Assembly: GCA_040285825.1 (NCBI GenBank)
Contig: JAUPSS010000001.1
Span: 2,976,001 to 3,040,000, forward strand
DNA length: 64,000 nucleotides
Direction: 5' to 3'
Source of the DNA: Eukaryota sp. TZLM1-RC
Lineage: Eukaryota; Metamonada: BaSk clade
The notes under the pieces were generated by a model. It had not been told where the DNA came from, ran no database searches, and saw nothing but the letters and a program-made list of their open reading frames with translations. Below are positions 44,101 to 52,667 of this stretch, piece after piece. How positions within the stretch are numbered: position 1 is the first letter of the stretch; each line of letters begins with the position of its first letter. The translations under genes and the position numbers were made by a program.

Positions 44101-44729
44101 TCCCACATTCTAGTTCTGTACAACTTGTAGATGCTTTCAATGCAGAAATCAACTTTGAAGTTGATAGTGATTGTAGCGAAGGAATCTTGGTTTATATTGA
44201 CCCTTCTAATCTTTCATTAACACATAAAGACTTAAAAAGGCATAGTAATAAGTTATTACGTCTAGTCAAGGTTCATCAAGATGGTGGTGTTGGCGTTGCT
44301 GATGTGGTTACTTTGGATTATTTGGATGGTACACAGTTGAAATTTCAAGTGCCCACGTCACTGTTGTCGAAAATTTCGGCTACTTGTTACTTGGCTCATT
44401 TATATGGCGGTCTCGACAATTCTCTTGTCACTATGACACGCAATGCTGTCAGTCATCAAGTTTCTCAAAATTTGGCCTTGTGTCAGTGTCATTTGTCTCA
44501 AATATTAGCCATGCACGTCATTGTACGTTCTATAAACGTCACTGAGCTCCCAGTGTCGGCTGACTGTGTCGCAAATATTTTGCAACAACTTTTTAACCAA
44601 AACTACGCCTCTGTCGCTCATGATAGTATTGGAACTGATGATCCCACTAATATTTGGCAAGGAGAAGCTCCTAGTTTTTGTGTAGACAGTTTGCCTGCAC
44701 TGAGGAAGATAATGGAAAAGCTTTTTTGA
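38104..44729 (+). CDS. Very large protein with a CUB-like module, HECTD4/ZZEF1-type; two tiny introns
   Basis: Three exons (38104-41086, 41120-41284, 41320-44729) give a 2,185-residue protein. The best landmark is a CUB-like beta-sandwich at about residues 965-1060: HPYQNDQDYEIEV, YLTLEFDPR, MEDRYDHLTV, then FHSDGSNTDWGF and VTVTAY. This module occurs in very large E3-type proteins such as ZZEF1 and HECTD4. It reads correctly only after both introns are removed, which supports the model. N-terminal parts are helical repeats plus a KIGSGYGDSEKGRVY-type strand motif. No C-terminal HECT domain is visible. The start is the first ATG (MFNIIFEPKE); a GTG 12 bases upstream is in frame. The family assignment is moderate; the gene itself is secure. 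Confidence 0.8.
41087..41119 (+). other. Spliceosomal intron, 33 nt
   Basis: Starts GTTTGT and ends TTAACTTCAG. Unspliced, the frame meets a TAA inside. Splicing after the first base of a codon joins FDPRT to MEDRYDHL, restoring a conserved CUB-like segment. Confidence 0.85.
41285..41319 (+). other. Spliceosomal intron, 35 nt
   Basis: Starts GTTTGT and ends TTAACCCTAG, same phase as the previous intron. Splicing joins FHSDGSNT to DWGF, the conserved SDGSxTDWG motif. Confidence 0.88.
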
Positions 44730-44889
44730 ATTTAGTATCTTTTGTACATAAATTTTTGTTTTCATTTTGTATGAAATTTTTGTCCTATCGTTTCATTAAA
44801 AATTCAAAATTTTGGTATGGTTAGTATGTGGACAAATTTATTGGTTGCTGCATCATCAAATTTCAAAATTTTACTAAATTTTCATTTTC

Positions 44890-45573
44890 TTTAGATCCGT
44901 GCCAGAATTTTTGAGATTAATTGTTACAGAGCACTATTAGAACTTAGTCATGCATTCAAGGACAGAAAACTATGGGTCCATAATCTTCCACAGGATTACA
45001 CTAATTCAAGTAATTCAAGGACCTTTTTGCCAGTTATGGGAATGTCATATCTGCATCCATTATGAGGACCCCTGATGGAGTTTCGCGACAATTTGGTTTT
45101 GTTTGGTTTGAATCCCCGGAAGAAGCTAAAAATGCCATCTCTAACTTAAATGGAAAGATCCCTGACCAAGCTCTCCAACCTCTCAGAATCTGCTTCTTTA
45201 AGTCCCAAAAGGAACGTATAGAATAGAAAAAACAAGAAGCCGCAGTTGATGTAGCAGTGTCTGCCACCGATTTTTCAGTTCCTGCAGTTGCAACTGGAGC
45301 TGAACCTTTATATGAAAAACATGGTTTATTGAAATAATGAGAAACGAAGATGATGAAGCTGCCAGACGCGAAATTCTTGGTGACTGTTGGTTTGTTTTTG
45401 TCGAAGCCAAAAATGCTGAACTAGCATCCAACATTATTGGTATGATTTTATGTTTGGATTGTGTGGAAATTGAAAAGGTTTATTGTTGTCAAGTTGTTTT
45501 GACAGACTTAAAGTCACTTTTGAGAGCAAAAGTGAGACTCAACAATACCCGATACAGTTTACAACATTCTTGA
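44890..45573 (+). pseudogene. PABP-like pseudogene (RRM4 and MLLE remains)
   Basis: Remains in shifting frames: KLWVHNLPQDYTN, FKDLFASYGNVISASIM, RQFGFVWFESPEEAKNAISN (RRM4), a stop near 45225, then an MLLE-like part (CWFVFVEAKNAELASNIIGM with EIEKVY) ending near 45570. The order equals RRM4-MLLE of the PABP at 31547-33228, but it is diverged from it, so it is a decayed paralogue or old copy. RRM1-3 are absent. Confidence 0.75.
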
Positions 45574-46599
45574 CCTAAGTTCATACTGTAAATACAAAAA
45601 TCAATGTTCTCATAAAAATTGTAATTGTTTGTTTTGAATCTGTCATTTTCAGAAAATCATATAAAGACTTCGGAAATACATAAGGTAACATGAATGAGAG
45701 ATCCAAGCAGGAGGAAAAACAAGTGGAGATAGAAATTGCAATATAGAAAATCATGATAATAAGAAATGATTTTCTGTCTATAATTTCTATGGTTGAAAAA
45801 GGATTGTAAAAATATAAATCAAGTAAATTGAATTGCAAGCACTGAAAGGATAAACAGACATCAGATCTAATGAAATACTGTTTTGAATAGGACACCTTCT
45901 CTTTTGTTTCTGCAATTTCTCCCGCAGAATAATTATTCCAATAAGATTCCACTTAATTGATAATGATATACATCAACGTATAATTAAAGAATCCCAGAAA
46001 ACATATTTCCATAGCTGGTAGCATCACATGATTGAAAACATCTTTATAGAGTGGGTGAAGATGAGAGTTTCTTGATTTTCGATTATGTAACTTTTGGTTT
46101 AACCTGCTGTTTATGCACACAAAAGCAAACTTAATTCTTTAATTCAACAAAAAAATTATTCAACTGTGTATTTTAGTCTTGAGATATAAAACTAATCTGT
46201 TTGAGAAGACACACTACCTCAACAGTTGTAATAAAATGAATATTAGAATTAAATCACCGTTGGAAGTTCTCTCAAGTATGACCATTCTAAACTAACGTCA
46301 CATAAACATTGAATTTAAAGTTAATAAATAAGATATGCAAAATTTTGGGAGTATTGATGGTAAAGCAAGGGAACAAATAGGAGCAATTTCAAGGACTTGG
46401 TTGTTCAATGTTCTTTTTTTCTTCAATAATACACAAATCATTATTTGAACACAGAAGACACAGAGTTCGACAATTCTTTTGGCTAAGGACCGTTTTTTTG
46501 TTCAAAACAAATGGTTGTACGGATAGTCTCCAGTTGATAAAAAATGGGAGACATTGAGCAGAAGTTACTGATTTCTATAAGCATTAACTTCGTCAATAA
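45574..46599. other. Long intergenic region
   Basis: About 1 kb of AT-rich DNA. A leftward open frame at 45581-45952 is hydrophobic and without family features; I do not call it a gene. No RNA gene recognised. Confidence 0.35.
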
Positions 46600-46745
46600 G
46601 ATTATCACGGTTTCTATGTTGTTTTCATACTTTAAGTTCAAATGCACTGTCAGAATTAAGTTTTCTTCTTTGAACCATTTTGTTCTTCACAACTACAGCA
46701 AACAAAGTCTAGAACAACTTCAAAGTTATCAATCCAACTGATTGT
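46600..46745 (+). mobile_element. Short NLR-3-like fragment
   Basis: The stretch with TTAAGTTCAAATGCACTGTC and TTCTTCTTTGAACC matches 18050-18170 (plus-strand reading) and 14960-15030 of NLR-3 copies. Too short for more. Confidence 0.5.
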
Positions 46746-46885
46746 TATTTTCAAAGCTGTTTTAGGCTCCATTTCCCTGAAGTATTATTTCCTGTGATGT
46801 CCAACAAAATCAATCAAAATCAATTGTTGAAATCAAAACCCAAATGAAATGAAATCAGAAGAGTTCGTTTCTCTTCCTTCTTTTA

Positions 46886-47029
46886 ATGAGTTCAAAAGGT
46901 CGTCAAGTCACTGTTCGTACCCGTGATGAAGGTCTCCGTGTCGGACCTTCTGGTGTGATGGTGTTTTCTGTTGCCACTATCGGAACCGTCATTCTTATGC
47001 ATGTGTTCTCTCGGGTTTTCTCTAAATAG
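46886..47029 (+). CDS. SEC61B: Sec61 translocon beta subunit, 47 residues
   Basis: A tiny gene: ATG at 46886, TAG at 47027-47029. The protein has a short basic cytosolic part with the family hallmark (RTRDEGLRVGPSGVMVFSV) directly before one C-terminal membrane helix (VFSVATIGTVILMHVFSRVF) and a two-residue tail. Human Sec61 beta has the same G-L-x-V-G-P-x-x-V block before its tail anchor. It sits in the ER membrane beside Sec61 alpha. At 47 residues it has lost most of the cytosolic N-terminus of animal and plant forms (80-100 residues). An upstream exon cannot be excluded, but no acceptor like TTAAC...AG is seen just upstream. Confidence 0.85.
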   Translation: MSSKGRQVTVRTRDEGLRVGPSGVMVFSVATIGTVILMHVFSRVFSK

Positions 47030-47799
47030 AGTTCTATCAACACCCTTAATCGCCTTCTTCCATTTGTCCAGCATTCTGTCAGTATCCAAAAGTTCTATTG
47101 TATCTGTTTTGTGAATAAACACCTTTTCATATCAAAGTGTACATGTTGTCGTTTGTTGATTTCCTACAACTTTGATCACACTGTGTCGATCGCTATATTA
47201 CCAAATGTTCTATCATCTCTACAGAAAGATTTATTGATCTAGGTAGATTTACACGATGTTTTCTACGATAGAGGCGCAAATATGCACAAAACTATGCTAT
47301 ACTCAAACACTACATTGGCATGAGTTGTCATTCAGTCATTGAAATGCTAACAATTCAACCAACTTATTTCTGTGTACAATAGAACTGTATTGATTGATAA
47401 AGCACAAACATCATAAAGGTCCACATGCGATGTTGAGCTTGGTATTAAGTGCGTGTCATAGACCAACCCTAGTAATTCCGTTGTCCCAAATCAAATCTGT
47501 TGAATATTCTATGGTTGAGGCACCGTTGGTTATTGGGACTGCTTTGGTACAATAAAACATTTATAAAATATGGTTCAGTATTCAAGATAAATTTGTTTGA
47601 GCTGTGCAAGTAGCAAGCTGGAAGAAAACAACTTATCTTCATACCGTTACATTTTCATTAATGTTCGAAATAGCAGTAGGTACTAATTGGTTAAACAGAT
47701 AACACTTGTTTTTTAATTTGTTTTTCAAATATTTCATTTTTACCATCCATTAATGCTTTCTCTTTTCTTCACCATTTCCGTCATTTCATTGTTATTGTT
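47030..47799. other. Long intergenic region
   Basis: About 770 bases with no gene recognised. Confidence 0.35.
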
Positions 47800-48420
47800 T
47801 TATCATTTGCGGATGAGAAGTTCATGATGCAGTCCATGATCAGCTCTATTGTATGTTTAAGTCTTACAAGATCGAATCCTTTTTAGAACCTTTGCTTTCA
47901 AATTTGGCTGATGAAGTTGACAGAAATTCTTTTGGTGACAACCAAGGTGGTGTGTTTGTTCCCTGTCTTGATATATCAATGATCATTATTGACGTCAGAT
48001 CTACTGATGTGTCAATCAGCTCAAATGAAAAACTGGCTCCATCTTATAATTCACCTTTACTTCACCTTTACGAGCTGAAGAAGCGAAAATTATCTAGTAT
48101 GCTGAAAAAAACAATAATCTGAATTCCAGCTCACATACTCAATTCTTCCTTTGTCATTTGCTTCCATATTATATATATAATACATATAATCTTCCATATT
48201 TGGAACCTTGAATAAAACTGCGTTATCTCCTATAGACGATTTTTCATATATTGTCAAGAACAGAACTGGAAGAATATTTGACCGAACCTTTGAGGTAAAA
48301 TAGAATTGTGATTTTCTATTTTTTAAAAGGAATGCATAGCCTTGTTTCTAGCTCGTTGTTATCACTAGGAAGATTTCATGAAGAAAATGCTCTAAATAAA
48401 TTTTGAATAGTAGATGTGGA
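47800..48420 (+). mobile_element. NLR-2-like non-LTR 3' fragment, diverged
   Basis: VHDAVHDQLYCMFKSYKIES and FLEPLLSNLADEVDRNSF match the conserved EPLLSNL block. The endonuclease motif is altered (DNQGGVFVP instead of RGDL.LP). Degenerate C-terminal domain remains (VKNRTGRIFDRTF) continue to about 48420. Multiple stops. The end lies about 125 bp upstream of the next gene. Confidence 0.7.
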
Positions 48421-48545
48421 GTTTGAGGAAAGTGATTTTTAGTTTTTAAAATAGTTTTTTAAAATAAATCTAAGTTGTGCAATATCTAGTGTACATTGGG
48501 GAATTTCCTCACGTTTCTGACCCGCCTACTCTTCTTAATGATTGC

Positions 48546-49835
48546 ATGAGTCTTAGACAAACTACTACTCCTCAAAAGTTCCGTCTACGTCTCAGTGAAC
48601 GTAAGGGCGAACGACCCGATTCTTTCTCTGACTTTGAATTCTCCCCATCCTCACCACTATCTTCTTCCCGTTTTTCTACAGACTCTTTTGATGGCGACTC
48701 TTTCTATGAACGAAATCAGCTTTGGGTCCAACGTAGATCCCAATATCTTGACGAACAACGTAAGCTCAATGAACAATCCACCGACACTTATTCATTTACT
48801 CCCAACGTAAATCGTGATCCTGCCTCTGGTTCTAGGTCGTCTGTCATTTCTCGTCTCAGTGCCGCAGCTGAGAAGCGTGAGGCCTATAGACTTGAAGCAC
48901 TGTCTCGCATAGAACGAGAACGGGAGTCAGAATGCACCTTTGCTCCAAAGATTAATACCTCTAGAAAGGTTTCTTCCAAGTTTGCCAGTCACTCCTCGCA
49001 AAAGAAAGTCACACCGCCCCCCGCAGACCAACCCTCTCAATCTTTCAAGCCCAAAGTCAACGAGACTTTTGTTGACAATGGTCTTGTTCGGTCTTATCTA
49101 TCACGTGATCCTTTTGAGCGACTTTACCAAACTAATACCAAAGGAACTGAACCGCTATCCAACATTCTTTCCTCTCCTCTTCATGGTAAATCTCCTCAAG
49201 CCACTCAAGAGGATATAGCTGCTTTTCTATATAGACAGGAATGCTTTCAGAATAGGAGGGAGAAGTCACTGCAGAGGTCAGAAATGATGTCAAGTAATAG
49301 CGCGGGGAAGCCAGCTATCTGTCCTACAAGCAGAAAATTAGTTTCACAAAAGCATAATATTGAAAAAATGCCAGTGCACGAGCGTTTGTTGAAGGAAAGT
49401 CAAGGTAAGTCAAGGAAGAATCACGTTGACACGGGAAAGTTTACGTTTACACCTAAAATTAATAACCATCCAACGACCAAAAGAGCGGGTTCGATACACG
49501 ATTCATCGCAGGAATTCTTGAGAAGAAAGGAGCGAAGATTAGAGAATGCCAGAAAAATGCTAGAGCAGAAAGAGGCGAATGAAGCCACTTTTAAACCCAA
49601 AATTCAAAGTGTTGGTGCCAGATCCAAATTACAACTCAACGAACAAGGGCTTTCCACGTATGTTTCAAGGGTAGCACAAGAAAGAATGGCTCATGACAGG
49701 AACGTCATGAGGAAAAGTCATTCTATGGAAGCAGAGCGGATGAGTGAATGTACATTTAAGCCAAAGATAAGAGAAACTCCTGATTTCATTAGGAATATTG
49801 CTTCAAAGTTGAGAAATAGTTTGGACAGTTCGTAG
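48546..49835 (+). CDS. FKPKI-repeat protein 2 (uncharacterised)
   Basis: A 429-residue basic, disordered protein, a paralogue of the one at 20864-22657. Motif copies: YSFTPNVNRDPAS, CTFAPKINTSRKV, SFKPKVNETFVDNG, KFTFTPKINNHPTT, ATFKPKIQSVGARS and CTFKPKIRETPDF, each followed by a charged helical segment often with a hydrophobic-L-Y/H-E-R-L pattern (PFERLYQTN, PVHERLLKES). No catalytic domain or membrane segment. The frame is open from a GTG at 48477, but the first ATG is 48546 (MSLRQTTTPQ). A role in a filament or microtubule structure is a guess from composition only. Confidence 0.8.
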   Translation: MSLRQTTTPQKFRLRLSERKGERPDSFSDFEFSPSSPLSSSRFSTDSFDGDSFYERNQLWVQRRSQYLDEQRKLNEQSTDTYSFTPNVNRDPASGSRSSVISRLSAAAEKREAYRLEALSRIERERESECTFAPKINTSRKVSSKFASHSSQKKVTPPPADQPSQSFKPKVNETFVDNGLVRSYLSRDPFERLYQTNTKGTEPLSNILSSPLHGKSPQATQEDIAAFLYRQECFQNRREKSLQRSEMMSSNSAGKPAICPTSRKLVSQKHNIEKMPVHERLLKESQGKSRKNHVDTGKFTFTPKINNHPTTKRAGSIHDSSQEFLRRKERRLENARKMLEQKEANEATFKPKIQSVGARSKLQLNEQGLSTYVSRVAQERMAHDRNVMRKSHSMEAERMSECTFKPKIRETPDFIRNIASKLRNSLDSS

Positions 49836-50080
49836 TCTAGAAGGTGTATTTAGTTAATTAAGGCTTGGTGTTTTTCAAACTTTAAAGATTCATTTAGTTT
49901 AAAATCATTGTTTTTGTAAAATAGACACTTGAATTAAATTGATTTAGTGTTGCATATGAGAAGATTAGTGACAATTGAAGTCTTTCAAAGAATAAGATCT
50001 AATTCACCAGATAAACAAGCATGATTGGAATAACATGTTCTGGAAATAAACAGGTTCAACAAAATAAACTTGTAACGAGA

Positions 50081-50617
50081 CTACAAGTTACTCAGTTTGA
50101 CAATAAAACTCAAAGCCTTAGCAAATTCTAACAACTTTGCCTCGTATATAGCAGTTTCTTGGCTATTACAAAACACTTGAAGTTCACCAATCATCTCCTC
50201 AGTTGAAGCACCCTTCAAGTAAAAAACATCAAAAACAAAACATTGAAAGGTGAACCGAGTGCCTTCTTTTTCCTTTGAACTAACATCGGTCATGCCAATC
50301 GAACGAAGAAACTCTGTGTGAGAACCCTTGATGGTGCTTACATGCCAAGTTTCCATACGAACAGACATCGGGGTTCGTTGTAGGATATTATTTATTAAAA
50401 AAGAAGGAATATTTGGGCCAATGAGATTCCTCCGGACCATGAGTTGTGCTTGTGGAATCTCAATGGGATGTGTACATTGAAGACGTATGTCTTCAACGTG
50501 CAGAGGTTCTGATTGAGCCCCAAAGGTATCCTCAAGTAGTGATGATAGTGTCTGTATTGATGATGCTGGAAAAACACCACGTAATAAACATCTTGTGTCA
50601 ACAGAGGATTTTGACAT
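50081..50617 (-). CDS. MED18: Mediator complex subunit 18 (MED18-like)
   Basis: A 178-residue protein. MED18 forms a beta-barrel that binds MED20 and joins it to the Mediator head via MED8. The family pattern is present in order: CLLRGVFPASSIQTLSSLLE at the N-terminus, paired strands (AQLMVRRNLI, VRMETWHVSTIKG), the helix EFLRSIGMTDVSS, then FTFQCFVFDVFYLKG (equivalent to the R-G-x-MKIMVYKIFRI block) and a last helix LLEFAKALSFIVKL. It is slightly shorter than human MED18 (208). The start is MSKSSVDTRC at 50617. The upstream element TTGGTATT sits 16 bases before the ATG. Confidence 0.65.
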   Translation of the reverse strand: MSKSSVDTRCLLRGVFPASSIQTLSSLLEDTFGAQSEPLHVEDIRLQCTHPIEIPQAQLMVRRNLIGPNIPSFLINNILQRTPMSVRMETWHVSTIKGSHTEFLRSIGMTDVSSKEKEGTRFTFQCFVFDVFYLKGASTEEMIGELQVFCNSQETAIYEAKLLEFAKALSFIVKLSNL

Positions 50618-50633
50618 CGGCTAATAGCACAAA

Positions 50634-50641
50634 AATACCAA
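50634..50641 (-). promoter_or_regulatory. TTGGYATT start-proximal element, MED18 gene
   Basis: Read leftwards: TTGGTATT, 16 bases (ending CTATTAGCCG), then ATGTC. Same spacing as in the PABP and RING-kinase genes. Confidence 0.45.
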
Positions 50642-50699
50642 ATAGTTGTAACTCGTTGAGATTACTGGAATATGAAATGAATCAAGTTGTTTTCAAAAC

Positions 50700-51250
50700 T
50701 TGAGGTCTTTTCCTTCTTTTGGAACCTCTGTTGTCAAATCTGTTTGATACTGAAGATGATCTTCATAAGAATAATAGAGGTGATCTAATATTACCTGGAC
50801 TTGATGGAACCTTCATTTTAGTGGATGTAATGTCTGTTGGTCCTTGTAATGTTTCAAATGAAAGGCTCGCCAATTCTGAAATTTCTAATCCTCTTTCAAA
50901 TGCTGAAAATTTCAAAATCAAAAAATACAATGAACCTTTGTCCAAATTGGACAGTCAACAGCCAGCATGCAAAATATAATTCGCATCCATTTGTATTTTC
51001 CCTGTTTGGTTCACTAGCGCCAACGGCTTTACGTTTTTTGGAAGATTTTGAAATGATGATAAAAAGATGAACTGGCAGAAATTTCAACCGATTGTTTTGG
51101 CAAAATGGAATTGTGTTTTCTATTTTTAAGGGGATGTTGAAGATGGTTTCTGATGCTTCTTTCTCTTGGATCTCACTATGAGAGAGTTGCATCTAGTGTT
51201 TTTGTTTTGGGAGAGATGATTTTTTAGATGTTGATTCATAGGTTTTTAAT
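50700..51250 (+). mobile_element. NLR-2 non-LTR retrotransposon 3' fragment
   Basis: LEPLLSNLFDTEDDLHKNNR, then GDLILPGLDGTF, VDVMSVGPCN, SNPLSNAENFKIKKYNEPLS, and after frame changes the C-terminal domain. Close to the copies at 8860-9575 and 33440-33954. It begins 80 bp upstream of the MED18 start and ends just before a diverged duplicate of that start region. Confidence 0.85.
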
Positions 51251-51269
51251 AAAATTAATAATACAAAAA

Positions 51270-51345
51270 CAACTGTGACATGTCCGAGAGGACTTTGACA
51301 TCGGGTTATAGTACAAAAATGGATGCTGAATAGTTGTTTGATAGA
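51270..51345 (-). repeat. Diverged duplicate of the MED18 start region
   Basis: Read leftwards: a CATCCATT string, 16 bases (TTTGTACTATAACCCG), then ATGTCAAAGTCCTC, matching MED18's ATGTCAAAATCCTC and its promoter block. The frame stops being MED18-like after about five codons. Confidence 0.55.
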
Positions 51346-51379
51346 ATGTCTTTTAATTCAAGTTTTTGAATTATCGAAG

Positions 51380-51860
51380 ATGCGAACTAATACTGATAGA
51401 AATAGACCACTTGTTTTTATTATTTTCCTATTTTCTATAAACGGAACAATATCAGTAGAAGCAGGAAATTTGTTTGAAAGATTTCCATAAATTGAAAAAC
51501 AGGAAATACAATGAGAAATTTGATATTTTTTCTATGGTGCCCTCGAATTCAATTCGCTATTTACTCATACATTTTGTTTGCTGACACAAAATGCTACCTT
51601 ACTGTTCTAGAAAGTATGATGTGATGTACCACGTCATGGATAGTTTATATTATGTTTGTTCCGTTATTATTTCAGTTTTCTTATTCCGTTTCATAAATTT
51701 CTCATTTTAATTCCTTATGAAGAACAGTGCATTAAAGCCAACAATTACCTCTATTCTCTCATAGAATGAGAGAAGCTTTGCAGATGATGATTTTGTGAAG
51801 GAAATGTTGGTTCATAAAATTTAGTACCATCAATAATGAATTCATTTTATAAAAATTGTT
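51380..51860 (+). mobile_element. NLR-3 non-LTR 3' fragment
   Basis: NTDRNRPLVF and FSINGTISVEAGN match the NLR-3 C-terminal region (ADRNRPLVF at 15060), followed by a disrupted RFDIFSMVP-like stretch and, after about 160 bp of unrelated sequence, the family 3' end (GGTTCATAAAATTTAGTACC near 51820). Confidence 0.6.
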
Positions 51861-51914
51861 GTAGTTCACTTAAAAGTTATTTTCACTTTCTGAATGAATC
51901 AATCATTTCAAATT

Positions 51915-52631
51915 TGGACTGTCCAAGCTTTCGTCCTGAACCTGGTTTCCTGCCAAAAACCAGTTTAAATTTCAGTCTGGTCAGTTCTTGGGTTTGGTTT
52001 CAGTTCAATTTTTGATTCTCTGATTTAGGTTCCGAACCAGAAAACCACCAATTTAGGAGTTAACAAAAATATTGAAATTGTTAATTAAATCAAAAGAAAA
52101 TTGAACATATATTGTTTGTTGTTTAGAGCTGAATACATTAAATACAAGAAATTTTATATTTCAACAACAAGAAACTCATCAAAATCTTGCAAATAATAAC
52201 AAAAACTGTGGAATCACAAAGTTAACCACCATTATATTATTTCAAAACCTTTTCCATGCCCTCAGATTCACAATAGCTTCAGTAGTTTCGCCAGTTTATG
52301 AGTTCTGACACCATCCTTCCTGTAGCAGAGACAACTTGTTTACAAGGAACCAAAGATGCTTGTATACTCAACACGTCCCGAGCAAGCGATGCTCAATGGG
52401 GAACAAATCAAGTGCATCGTGGTCCATAGGGAAAGGATATACTTTGATATTATCAATTATAATATAATTCAATAAATTGTCAACAATTGATCTTGCAGTG
52501 TGTCATTTTTTATTGAAACTGTGACTGGTGGTTTTCAGGTTCCAGCGTGGTTTTAGTACAGCAGCGTTTGGTTCAGTGCCGTTCAGGAAATTATTTTTGG
52601 TTTGGAACCAAAACACTGAACCTGGACAGCC
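51915..52631. mobile_element. hAT-like element with 8-bp target duplication and transposase C-terminal relic
   Basis: A 717-bp element flanked by TTCAAATT at 51907-51914 and 52632-52639. The ends are diverged inverted repeats sharing CTGTCCA and, about 110 bp in, GAAAACCACC. On the minus strand near 52400-52230, a relic of the hAT dimerisation region reads DVLSIQASLVPCKQVVSATG and, after a frame change, ETTEAIVNLRAWKRF. hAT transposons make 8-bp duplications, so element class and relic agree. Dead copy, ending 36 bp upstream of the NUP58 ATG. Confidence 0.7.
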
Positions 52632-52667
52632 TTCAAATTAACTTGCCATTTTTCGTGGTGTCAGCTG

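Noticed and set aside
38104-44729. First thought: APC1 (anaphase-promoting complex subunit 1)
   Set aside because: The size fits, but the CUB-like module with SDGSNTDWG points elsewhere and no APC1 repeat signature was seen.
45581-45952. Leftward 123-codon hydrophobic frame
   Set aside because: No family features, no plausible promoter, and AT-rich DNA readily gives Phe/Ile/Leu-rich frames.
46892-47122. Leftward frame overlapping the Sec61 beta gene
   Set aside because: Antisense shadow; the plus strand encodes a recognisable protein.
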